From positions 1 to 10,921 of the forward strand of contig JAPOYZ010000091.1 in NCBI GenBank assembly GCA_026706325.1: a stretch of DNA of 10,921 nt, in the 5' to 3' direction. This document shows positions 4,711 through 10,921 of the stretch, in pieces. Position numbers and translations under genes: made by a program. The notes below the pieces were generated by a model that was given only the letters and a program-made list of their open reading frames with translations, was not told the origin of the DNA and made no database searches. Position 1 is the stretch's first letter. Every line of letters starts with the position of its first letter. Origin of the DNA: Candidatus Aminicenantota bacterium (GTDB lineage Bacteria > Acidobacteriota > UBA6911 > RPQK01 > JAJDTT01).

Positions 4711-5463
4711 CTAATAGGTGGCCCGCCCCCCTGAAATGTCGAACACGCCTCCGGTGCTGAACGAGCAGTCTTCGGACGAGAGCCACGCCACCAAGGCCGC
4801 CACCTCTTCTACCTTCCCGAATCGGTCCATGGGAATCTTCGACCGCATGTAGTCGATGTGCTGCTGGGTCAACTCCTTCAGCATGTCGGTCTCGATCACG
4901 GCCGGGGTCACGCAATTGACCAGGATTCCACTGGTGGCCAGTTCCTTGCCCAGGGCCTTGGTCAGGCCGATGACACCCGCCTTGGCGGAGCTGTAGTGGG
5001 ACGCGTTGGGGTTCCCCTCCTTGCCGGCGATGGAGGCGATGCTCACGATACGGCCCCAGCCCTGCTCCAGCATCATGGGCACCACCGAACGGCAGCAGTG
5101 ATAGACGCCGAACAGGTCGACCGCGACGACCCAATGCCACTCTTCCGGGTCATACTCCCAGAGGGGCTTGGTGGCGCCGGCGACGCCGGCGTTGTTCACC
5201 AGAATGTCGATGGACCCCAAATCGCCGCGGGTGCTCTCGGCAACGGCATCGACCTGATCCGCCCGGGTCAGATCGACCGTCCGGAAGCTGCAGGCTCCCG
5301 TTTCCCCGAGTCGATCCGCCGCCGCAGCCGCGGTCTCCTCATTGATGTCCCAAATGCAGCAGGCTGCTCCCGAATCCAGGAGGCGGCGGGTAATCGCATA
5401 GCCGATGCCACGGGCCCCTCCGGTAACGACCGCGTTCTTTCCTGTCAGATCGATCCTGTTCAT
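4711..5463 (-). CDS. Short-chain dehydrogenase/reductase (SDR, FabG-like)
   Basis: A 250-residue classical SDR, the usual length. It shows the cofactor motif TGGARGIG (14-21), an acidic residue Asp39 at the end of the second strand that favours NAD(H) over NADP(H), NNAG (90-93), and the catalytic Ser144, Tyr157 and Lys161 in 'SIASIAG...HYSSAKAG'. The position of the tetrad Asn ('VNLxG' in most members) is Asp116 in 'AVDLFGVY', which is uncommon. The C-terminal 'GGVFDISGGRATY' closes the Rossmann fold as expected. GGGAGG stands 7 nt before the ATG. By family it interconverts a hydroxyl and a carbonyl in a small molecule. Similarity is general (3-oxoacyl-ACP reductase, sugar-acid or sugar-alcohol dehydrogenases); the substrate is not determinable. 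It is divergent from the amidohydrolase, with 87 bp between the two starts, so shared control is possible. Confidence 0.93.
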   Translation of the reverse strand: MNRIDLTGKNAVVTGGARGIGYAITRRLLDSGAACCIWDINEETAAAAADRLGETGACSFRTVDLTRADQVDAVAESTRGDLGSIDILVNNAGVAGATKPLWEYDPEEWHWVVAVDLFGVYHCCRSVVPMMLEQGWGRIVSIASIAGKEGNPNASHYSSAKAGVIGLTKALGKELATSGILVNCVTPAVIETDMLKELTQQHIDYMRSKIPMDRFGKVEEVAALVAWLSSEDCSFSTGGVFDISGGRATY

Positions 5464-5550
5464 GGTGGTCCTCCCGTTTTCAGAATAAACCGTTCGGAGA
5501 GCAAAGAGGAGAGAAGTGGTAGGATTCGAGGAAAAAGGGGGGAAACGCCA

Positions 5551-6411
5551 ATGGCTTCAATCCGGATTGGGCTGGCTCAGGCCAGACAGGTGGACGACCT
5601 TCAGATCAACGCCCGGACCATCTTCCGGTTCATGGAGGAGGCATCGGCCCGGGGCGTGCAGATCCTCTGCTTTCCCGAGACCCACACCGTCGGCTACCGT
5701 GTCGACGTGACGCCGCCGCCACCGGAGCGTCCGGTTCCGGCGGACCATCTTTCCCGGCTCCATCGGCAGGTGGCCGAGCGCTGCGGAGAATTGGGAATGG
5801 CCTGCATCCTGGGGACCGAAATCCCCAACCCGGAGGATCCGGTGCTGGGGAAACCGTACAACTCGGCTCTGGTCGTTTCCGAGAAAGGCCAGATTTTGGG
5901 GGCCCACCACAAGGTCCGGCTGACTCCCCTGGACGCCACCGCCTATATCCCCGGGACCCGCTTCGAGACCTATGAGCTGTGGGGAGTCCGGGTGGGGGTC
6001 GTCATCTGCTTTGAGGGATTCCGGTTTCCCGAGGCCACGCGTGAGTGTGTCTCCCAGGGAGCTCAGATCATCATTCACCCTCAGAACAACACGACGCGTC
6101 CGGCCGCCTGGAAGATTCCGATTCACCGTTCCCTGATCCTGGCTCGAGCGGCCGAGAACACCGTCTGGGTCGCCTCCTGCAACTGCTGTTATGAGAAGCA
6201 TCAGAACAGCACCAGCCTGGTGGTGGCCCCGGACGGCCGGGTCGTGGGTGAGACCGGACTGGGAGAGGAAACGCTTCTGGTGCGTGACGTCGATCCGGAT
6301 CAGGCCACCCGGGCCCTGTTCCTCTACGACCTGGAGGGGTGCGCGCCGGTCCTGTTCGGAGATCAGGTCCGGCGCGAGGAGTTCGCTCACGTTCTGGAAC
6401 CGGCCGGTTAA
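5551..6411 (+). CDS. Carbon-nitrogen hydrolase (nitrilase superfamily)
   Basis: A 286-residue cytosolic enzyme with the Glu-Lys-Cys catalytic triad of the nitrilase superfamily: Glu43 in 'LCFPETH', Lys121 in 'HHKVRLTP' and Cys153 in 'GVVICFEGFRFPE'. Length is normal. These enzymes hydrolyse non-peptide C-N bonds in amides, carbamoyl compounds or nitriles through a thioester intermediate. The 'CFEGFRFPE' block replaces the common 'CYDxRFPE', and 'HPQNNTTRP' (176-184) may help shape the pocket; neither identifies the substrate. The start is ATG 5551, with a GGGGGG run about 9 nt upstream. The same frame stays open back to 4858, but that part is only antisense to the SDR gene and is rejected. 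The lone position and divergent SDR suggest small-molecule catabolism, without proof. Confidence 0.92.
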   Translation: MASIRIGLAQARQVDDLQINARTIFRFMEEASARGVQILCFPETHTVGYRVDVTPPPPERPVPADHLSRLHRQVAERCGELGMACILGTEIPNPEDPVLGKPYNSALVVSEKGQILGAHHKVRLTPLDATAYIPGTRFETYELWGVRVGVVICFEGFRFPEATRECVSQGAQIIIHPQNNTTRPAAWKIPIHRSLILARAAENTVWVASCNCCYEKHQNSTSLVVAPDGRVVGETGLGEETLLVRDVDPDQATRALFLYDLEGCAPVLFGDQVRREEFAHVLEPAG

Positions 6412-6465
6412 ATCAATTCCGGTTCCTTCGAATCTCTCGGTCCGCCGTTTTCGGGAGTGCCTGCG

Positions 6466-6744
6466 ATGAATGCCGAGCCGATCATGGACGTCCTGGGTTT
6501 CATCCTGGGAAGCTCGTTCGTTCTGATTCTGGGTCTGGGTGTCGTGCTGGGTCTGATCTGGTGCCTGGTTCCTTTCGCAATTTTCGGGATCAAGCCCCGC
6601 CTGGAATCGATGGTCCGGGCAGTCCGGGAGCAGACCCGGGTGCAGCAGGACCTGGTCCGGGAGCTGCGGTCGCTACGGGATCAAGCCGCCGAGAGGACGC
6701 CTCCGGCCGGGCAGGCCGAGCCGAAGCAGCGCGAGAACTCCTGA
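6466..6744 (+). CDS. Small single-pass membrane protein with coiled-coil tail
   Basis: A 92-residue hypothetical protein. Residues about 10-40 ('VLGFILGSSFVLILGLGVVLG' continuing to 'IFGIK', cited in parts) form one long hydrophobic helix, and residues about 44-74 ('LESMVRAVREQTRVQQDLV' onward) have heptad-like charge spacing suited to a short coiled coil. The tail is polar and Pro/Glu-rich. I choose ATG 6466 because GGGAG lies 8 nt upstream; a GTG at 6457 is in frame but overlaps that RBS region. It starts 54 bp after the amidohydrolase and may be co-transcribed with it. By layout it resembles small inner-membrane scaffold or phage-shock-like proteins, but I recognise no family. The length of the helix and the coding consistency make it likely to be real. 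Confidence 0.7.
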   Translation: MNAEPIMDVLGFILGSSFVLILGLGVVLGLIWCLVPFAIFGIKPRLESMVRAVREQTRVQQDLVRELRSLRDQAAERTPPAGQAEPKQRENS

Positions 6745-6754
6745 TCGCCGGAAG

Positions 6755-7552
6755 TCAGCTCAGCAATCGCCGCATCCAGCCGGCCACCGATTCTTCCTGC
6801 AGGGGAGTCACCGAGGCTGCTTTCCCGTCCTTGACCTGTTCCGGGGTCGTGTATCCCCAGGTGGCGTGGTAGCAGCCGACGCCCAGCTCCGCTGCCGATT
6901 GCAGGTGGGAAACCTGGTCGTCGACGAAGTGGATACGGGAGTAGGGGGCGCCCGTCAGCTCATGCAGATGGGCCAGGTGCCCGTTCTTGCCCCGGGCGCG
7001 GCGGACCCGGTCATATCCGTAGACATGGTCGGTGGCGAGATCGATCTTCTGATATTGGAGGATCTTTGCGGCCGCGTCGCTGGGCTTGGAGGTGGTGACG
7101 TAGATCCGGTCGAACTGTCTCCGGCACGATCTGAGCCCTTCCTCCACCCCGGCGTACAGGGGATTCATCTCCATCCATGCCGCCTCGTCCCTTTGGCGCA
7201 GTGTTCTGCGATGCTCCTGGAACACTTCCTCCAGGGCCCGGGGATCGGAGACTCCCATGGAGGCGCAGAGATCCGGCAGCAGTTCCCGTGAGCGGCGGTC
7301 GAAATCCTGTTGGCGGGAGACCCCCTCCTGGCCCAGGATGAGATTCAGGATGACGATGTAGTCCTTTCCGTCGCGGACGAAGGGGCGCATTCGGAAAAAC
7401 GGTCCCCGCACGCTCGGGGAGATCTCCTCCAGGTTCGATGCAGGAGGAAATCCGGCCACCGGTCCGTAGCACGAATAGGAGGTGAAGAGGCACTCCCGGG
7501 CGCTGTCACAGATCACGCCGTCGAAATCGAGGGCCAGGATGTTCTCCGTCAC
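6755..7552 (-). CDS. HAD-superfamily hydrolase
   Basis: A 265-residue HAD phosphatase-like protein. Motif I is 'LALDFDGVICDS' with nucleophile Asp9 and acid/base Asp11; motif II is Thr153/Thr154 in 'YVTTSKPSDA'; motif III is probably Lys189 in 'RGKNGHL'; motif IV is Asp211-Asp212 in 'HFVDDQ'. A large helical cap (about residues 15-140) places it with the subclass I enzymes such as phosphoglycolate-phosphatase-like proteins. By family it would dephosphorylate a small metabolite with Mg2+; the substrate is unknown. The start is GTG (complement of 7550-7552), with GGAG and AGGAC upstream. It runs opposite to its neighbours, ends 10 bp from the small membrane protein and is divergent from the exporter operon. 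Confidence 0.9.
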   Translation of the reverse strand: MTENILALDFDGVICDSARECLFTSYSCYGPVAGFPPASNLEEISPSVRGPFFRMRPFVRDGKDYIVILNLILGQEGVSRQQDFDRRSRELLPDLCASMGVSDPRALEEVFQEHRRTLRQRDEAAWMEMNPLYAGVEEGLRSCRRQFDRIYVTTSKPSDAAAKILQYQKIDLATDHVYGYDRVRRARGKNGHLAHLHELTGAPYSRIHFVDDQVSHLQSAAELGVGCYHATWGYTTPEQVKDGKAASVTPLQEESVAGWMRRLLS

Positions 7553-7729
7553 GTCCTGTCTCCGCTGACCGATGATTCCGGATCGGCCCGTCCGGCCCGC
7601 AATCGCCGCCGATGATACCAGAGGCCTCCCGCTTTCGAGCGCCGCCGATCCCGGAGATTCATGGGACTATCGCCACGGACTGCTAACATACGGTCCGAAA
7701 GGAAACCCGGACACGCCAGTCCCGGTGAG

Positions 7730-8557
7730 ATGATTTCCCGCGTGAAGGTCACGGTACCGTTCCAGATCCTGTCCAGCTTCCTCACCCAACTCGTGGTGCG
7801 CCGGCACCTGATCTGGACCTTCGTGAGGCGTGACCTGAAGAGCCGTTACGTGGGCTCGGTCATGGGGCTCTGCTGGTCGTTGCTTCATCCGCTGGTGCTG
7901 TTGGTGGCTTATACCTTTGTCTTTCAGGTCATCTTCCAGGTTCGGCCCGAGCTGGGAAGGACTGACAGCTTCGCTGTATTCCTTTTCTGCGGACTCCTGC
8001 CCTGGCTCTACTTCCAGGACACGTTGCAGCGCTCTTGCACGTCGGTCGTGGAACAGAGGAACCTCATTCAGAAGACCCTCTTTCCGTCGGAGGTCCTGCC
8101 CCTGACTCTGGCCGCCTCAAACCTGGTGACCCACCTGTTTGGCGTGGCGGTGCTTCTATCGGTGCTCCTCTACCTCGGCCTGTTGACCTGGACCGTCTGG
8201 TTGCTGCCGGCATGGTTCTTCTGGCTGATGCTGCTGGCTCTGGGCCTGGGCTGGCTGTTGGCGGCCCTGCAGGTCTTCCTGAGGGACACGGCGCAGGTCC
8301 TTACGGTGTTGCTGGTCTTCTGGTTCTGGTTCACTCCCATCTTCTACCGATTGGAGATGGTGCCCCCCCGGTTCCAGTTTTGGCTGCGGCTCAATCCGTT
8401 GACCCACGTTGTGGAGGGGTACCGCCTGTTGCTGTTGGAGGGCCGGATACCGCCGCCCGAATCCTGGCTGGCTCTGGCCGGCCTCTCACTCGCGATTTTC
8501 TTCCTGGGCGGCCTCGCCTTCAGGGGGATGAAGCGGGAGTTCGCCGATGCCCTCTGA
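7730..8557 (+). CDS. wzm: Polysaccharide ABC exporter permease (Wzm/TagG type)
   Basis: A 275-residue inner-membrane protein of the ABC-2 family with about six membrane helices (roughly 48-68, 80-98, 130-155, 157-182, 188-206, 247-264). The N-terminal 'FVRRDLKSRYVGSVMGLCW' (31-49) and later 'FLRDTAQV' and 'LNPLTHVVEGYR' blocks are characteristic of permeases that pass lipid-linked O-antigen or teichoic-acid-like chains across the inner membrane. The frame opens earlier at ATG 7661. I prefer ATG 7730 because it has an adjacent GGTGAG and leaves room for a promoter in the divergent spacer with the HAD gene, but 7661 (with GGAG 4 nt upstream) is possible. Its 3' end overlaps the ATPase start by 11 bp. 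The symbol is given by family role. Confidence 0.88.
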   Translation: MISRVKVTVPFQILSSFLTQLVVRRHLIWTFVRRDLKSRYVGSVMGLCWSLLHPLVLLVAYTFVFQVIFQVRPELGRTDSFAVFLFCGLLPWLYFQDTLQRSCTSVVEQRNLIQKTLFPSEVLPLTLAASNLVTHLFGVAVLLSVLLYLGLLTWTVWLLPAWFFWLMLLALGLGWLLAALQVFLRDTAQVLTVLLVFWFWFTPIFYRLEMVPPRFQFWLRLNPLTHVVEGYRLLLLEGRIPPPESWLALAGLSLAIFFLGGLAFRGMKREFADAL

Positions 8558-9848
8558 GCCGCCGCCGGTGGTGAGCCTCAGGCGGGTCTCCAAGAAATAC
8601 CGGATCTACCGGCGTCCCAGCCACAAGTTCCTGGAACTGTTTCTGGGGAAACGGAGGCGCCTGCACCGGGAGTTCTGGGCCTTGAGGGAGATCAACCTGG
8701 AAGTGGCGCCCGGGACCACGCTGGGTATCGTGGGGCGGAACGGATCGGGCAAGAGCACCCTGCTGCAACTGGTGGCCGGAATCCATCGGCAGACCACGGG
8801 TGACTTGTGGGTTCGAGGGACCGTCTCGGCCCTGCTGGAGCTGGGTTCCGGGTTCAATCCCGAGTTCACGGGACGGGAGAACATGCTCATGGCCGGCGCC
8901 GTCATGGGTTTCACCAAGCGCCAGATGGAGGAACGCCAGGACGACATTCTGGAGTTCGCCCGGATCGGCGAATTCGTGGACCAGCCGGTCAAGGTCTATT
9001 CCACCGGAATGTTCATGCGGCTGGCCTTCTCCGTGGCCGTCCACGTGGACCCGGACATCCTGCTGGTGGATGAGGCCCTGGCGGTGGGCGACCTCATTTT
9101 TCAGCACCGCTGCATCCAGCGGATCCGTCATCTGCGCCGTCGGGGCAAGACCATTCTCTTCGTCAGCCACGATCTGCAGGCGGTCACCCAGTTCTGCGAC
9201 CGGGCGATCCTGTTGGAGCGGGGGAGAATGCTGGAGGACGGCTCGCCGGAACGTGTGGTCCAGCGCTATCAGGCCCTGGTAGCGGCAAGACAAGCGGGGC
9301 GGGAGGGAGAGAGGCTCCAATGGAGCGGGGCCGGAAGAGACGACCGCCTCCGGATCGTCCGCACCGTGCCTCATGTCCACAACCGCTACGGTGACGGAGG
9401 CGCCCGCATCATGGGCGTGCTGCTGCACTCTTCCGGCGGACGGGTCCTGAATCAGGCGCAGATCGGAGAGGAGGTCCATCTGCTGATCTCGGCCCGGATG
9501 CTGAAAGATCTGGAGAATCCCATCGTCGGCTTCACGGTCCGGGACCGCATGGGGGTCGAGATCACCTCGTCCAACACTTCCTACGCCGGATTGGACCTGC
9601 CGCCGGCGCGAACGGGAGACGTGCTGACGGTAGCTTTTCGGTTCCGGATCCCCGAGTTGCGGCCGGGCAGCTATTCCATTTCCATCGCCGTCGCCCGGGG
9701 GAACATCTGGGAGCACACCATCGAGGATTGGATCGACAACGCGTACATTGTGGATCTGACCAGTCCCGGTCTGGTCTACGGGATGATGCGCTGGGCGGTG
9801 ACGCCCCGTTTCCGCCGCTTCCGGGATGGTGGCAGCCCGCAGGGTTGA
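8547..9848 (+). CDS. wzt: Polysaccharide ABC exporter ATPase with Wzt-like C-terminal domain
   Basis: A 433-residue protein. Residues 1-245 are an ABC ATPase: Walker A GRNGSGKST (63-71), signature 'YSTGMFMRLAF' (151-161), Walker B 'ILLVDEALAVGD' (171-182) with catalytic Glu176, and switch His208 in 'FVSHD'. The signature and 'LLELGSGFNPEFTGREN' (97-113, the loop after the Q-region) are those of O-antigen/teichoic-acid exporters. About 290-433 form a beta-rich extra domain ('GVLLHSSGGRVLNQAQIGEE', 'PELRPGSYSISIAVARG') like the Wzt C-terminal domain, which in known systems binds the modified non-reducing end of the finished chain and makes export substrate-specific. That implies a chain-capping enzyme elsewhere. 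The linker (246-285) is charged and probably flexible. It overlaps the permease gene by 11 bp, showing translational coupling. Confidence 0.92.
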   Translation: MPSEPPPVVSLRRVSKKYRIYRRPSHKFLELFLGKRRRLHREFWALREINLEVAPGTTLGIVGRNGSGKSTLLQLVAGIHRQTTGDLWVRGTVSALLELGSGFNPEFTGRENMLMAGAVMGFTKRQMEERQDDILEFARIGEFVDQPVKVYSTGMFMRLAFSVAVHVDPDILLVDEALAVGDLIFQHRCIQRIRHLRRRGKTILFVSHDLQAVTQFCDRAILLERGRMLEDGSPERVVQRYQALVAARQAGREGERLQWSGAGRDDRLRIVRTVPHVHNRYGDGGARIMGVLLHSSGGRVLNQAQIGEEVHLLISARMLKDLENPIVGFTVRDRMGVEITSSNTSYAGLDLPPARTGDVLTVAFRFRIPELRPGSYSISIAVARGNIWEHTIEDWIDNAYIVDLTSPGLVYGMMRWAVTPRFRRFRDGGSPQG

Positions 9849-9851
9849 TGA

Positions 9852-10733
9852 GTGCCCATGGACGCCGCATCGGGCCTGAGCGCCGTCATCGTCAACTGGA
9901 ACAGCGGTTCCTGCCTGGCCCGTCTGTTGGATTCGATGGAACCGCTGGGGAAGAAATGGGCCCGGGTCGTCGTCGTCGACAACGGTTCGCAGGACGGAAG
10001 CGCCCGGCCGGCGCTGGGAAGGGACGGGGTCGAACTGGTGGAGGCCGGAGAAAATCTGGGCTTCGCCGGCGCCGCCAACCGGGGAATCGCCCGGGTCGCC
10101 ACCCCCTGGGTCGTGCTTCTGAATCCGGACATCACCCTTCGTCCCGGAACGGTGGAAACCCTCTGTCACGAGGCCGACGAGAGGCCGCGTTGCGGGATCG
10201 CCACCGGGACTCTTCTCTCCGCTTCCGGCAGAACTCCCCAGATTCGTCCTCTTCCGGGACCGTGGACCCTGCTTCGGGACGCCGTCTTCCTGGACGAGCT
10301 GCTGGCGGCGGCCGGTTTGGACCGCAGGAGAGATCCCGAAGAGGACGAGGCGGCGGTCAATGATTCCCCGTTGCGAGCCGTGGAAGTGGAACAGCCCGCA
10401 GCCGCTTTCTGGATGCTGAGGCGCCGGGCGTGGGAGGCCATCGCCGGTTTCGACTGCCGGTTCCATCCGGCCTGGTTCGAGGATGTGGATTTCTGCCGCC
10501 GGGTTCTGGCCGCAGGCTGGGAGATTCTCCATTTTCCCGGTCTCCGGGTCGGGACCCATCTGGGCGGGTCTTCGCTGGACCGGCTGGGATACGCTGCTTT
10601 CGTGGAGATCTACTACCGCAACATGCTCCAGTACCTGGCCAAGCACCACAAATTGGCCTATCTGCTCCTGTGGCCCCTGATCCGGTTGGGTGCTCTCGTT
10701 CGCCGCGGCGTGATCGGCCGGTGGTATCGGTGA
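9852..10733 (+). CDS. Family 2 glycosyltransferase (rhamnosyltransferase-like)
   Basis: A 293-residue GT2 enzyme. Motifs in order: 'VIVNWNSG' (12-19), 'VVVVDNGSQDGS' (39-50) for the nucleotide, 'NLGFAGAANRGI' (68-79), 'LLNPDI' (89-94) as the metal-binding NPD variant of DxD, and 'WFEDVDFCRR' (208-217) for the acceptor-side acidic residues. This set is typical of WbbL/RfbF-type transferases that add rhamnose or similar sugars to lipid-linked chains. A short hydrophobic segment (269-282) near the basic C-terminus suggests membrane contact. GTG 9852 is chosen because AGGG lies 7 nt upstream; ATG 9858 would have an overlong spacer. It begins 3 bp after the ATPase stop, so it is in the same operon and probably builds the exported glycan. 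Sugar specificity is inferred from family resemblance. Confidence 0.9.
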   Translation: MPMDAASGLSAVIVNWNSGSCLARLLDSMEPLGKKWARVVVVDNGSQDGSARPALGRDGVELVEAGENLGFAGAANRGIARVATPWVVLLNPDITLRPGTVETLCHEADERPRCGIATGTLLSASGRTPQIRPLPGPWTLLRDAVFLDELLAAAGLDRRRDPEEDEAAVNDSPLRAVEVEQPAAAFWMLRRRAWEAIAGFDCRFHPAWFEDVDFCRRVLAAGWEILHFPGLRVGTHLGGSSLDRLGYAAFVEIYYRNMLQYLAKHHKLAYLLLWPLIRLGALVRRGVIGRWYR

Positions 10734-10749
10734 TGCGTTCGCGAACGCA
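10734..10749. promoter_or_regulatory. Perfect 16-bp palindrome after the exporter operon
   Basis: TGCGTTCG and CGAACGCA abut with no spacer, beginning at the base after the glycosyltransferase stop. As RNA it could form at most a 6-bp stem with a CGCG loop and has no T-run, so a dimeric protein-binding site is as likely as a terminator. Confidence 0.45.
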
Positions 10750-10832
10750 GTGTCTAACAGCCGTTGAGGACCAGAGTCTTGGGGAATGGGACATCGGCGA
10801 ATGCGATTTCTAAATTCGTTGAAATGAAGCCA

Positions 10833-10861
10833 TGTACAAGACAAAGTGCCTCTGTTAGGAT
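10833..10861 (+). promoter_or_regulatory. Weak candidate promoter before the last gene
   Basis: In the AT-richer end of the window, TGTACA (10833-10838) and TAGGAT (10856-10861) are 17 bp apart, and TG at 10853-10854 gives an extended -10. It lies 26 bp before the ATG at 10888. The -35 match is poor. Confidence 0.25.
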
Positions 10862-10887
10862 CGATTTCTGGGTCTGGAGAAGTCGAT

Positions 10888-10921
10888 ATGGAAACCCCGA
10901 AACATTTGCGTAGGCCAATGC
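10888..10921 (+). CDS. Start of an unidentified gene (cut by window end)
   Basis: ATG 10888 is preceded by GGAG with 8 nt spacing and opens a frame (METPKHLRRPM) that runs off the window. Only 11 codons are visible, so no family can be named. The good RBS and a candidate promoter upstream are the only support. Confidence 0.35.
   Translation, partial: METPKHLRRPM

Noticed and set aside
4858..5550. An in-frame N-terminal extension of the nitrilase-family gene (would give 517 residues)
   Set aside because: It lies antisense to the SDR gene, contains no domain, and the family start with a G-rich RBS is at 5551.
8520..10844. A 774-codon open frame on the minus strand across the exporter ATPase and glycosyltransferase genes
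   Set aside because: It is antisense to two genes with complete family motifs, its translation is low-complexity (Pro/Gly/Arg/Gln-rich) without domains, and long antisense frames are expected in GC-rich coding DNA.

Overview
The window looks like a chromosomal segment from a GC-rich Gram-negative bacterium, most likely an Acidobacteriota member. The main pointers are the C-terminus of a large TonB-dependent receptor at the left edge (an 'NAFNHASFGPV' stretch and a C-terminal Phe, typical of the Oar-like receptors expanded in that phylum), a Wzm/Wzt-type exporter at the right, and small dispersed palindromes between genes. This assignment rests on recognising protein families, not on a database search.

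Layout, left to right. (1) 1-312: end of a TonB-dependent outer-membrane receptor. (2) 313-596: no gene, but three related GGCGGTT/AACCGCC palindromes. (3) 597-1562 (-): phytanoyl-CoA dioxygenase-family Fe(II)/2-oxoglutarate oxygenase. (4) 1563-2647: an AT-rich start region, then a Phd/YefM-type antitoxin and a PIN-domain (VapC-like) toxin separated by an unusual 110-bp gap. (5) 2841-4380: a compact SMC/ABC-like ATPase with a good sigma70-type promoter, followed by a radical SAM protein of the spore-photoproduct-lyase-like superfamily whose cysteines are spaced C-x6-C-x3-C instead of CxxxCxxC. (6) 4381-4710: a busy intergenic region with a possibly structured leader, a near-perfect Shine-Dalgarno, a 14-codon ORF starting with GTG, a strong GC hairpin and a GGGGACA/TGTCCCC palindrome. 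(7) 4711-5463 (-): an SDR oxidoreductase, divergent from (8) a nitrilase-superfamily amidohydrolase at 5551-6411. (9) 6466-6744: a small one-pass membrane protein with a coiled-coil tail. (10) 6755-7552 (-): a HAD hydrolase. (11) 7730-10733: an exporter operon (permease, ATPase with C-terminal sugar-binding-type domain, GT2 glycosyltransferase), followed by a perfect 16-bp palindrome and the probable start of another gene at 10888.

Functional picture. The right third is a surface-polysaccharide export module: the permease and Wzt-type ATPase overlap and the glycosyltransferase follows 3 bp after the ATPase stop, so they are almost certainly co-transcribed. The middle genes are single metabolic enzymes whose substrates the sequence does not reveal. 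The TA pair is self-contained. The most unusual part is 2841-4560: ATPase, atypical radical SAM protein and a very short, very strongly signposted ORF on the same strand. Whether these form one system is inference only.
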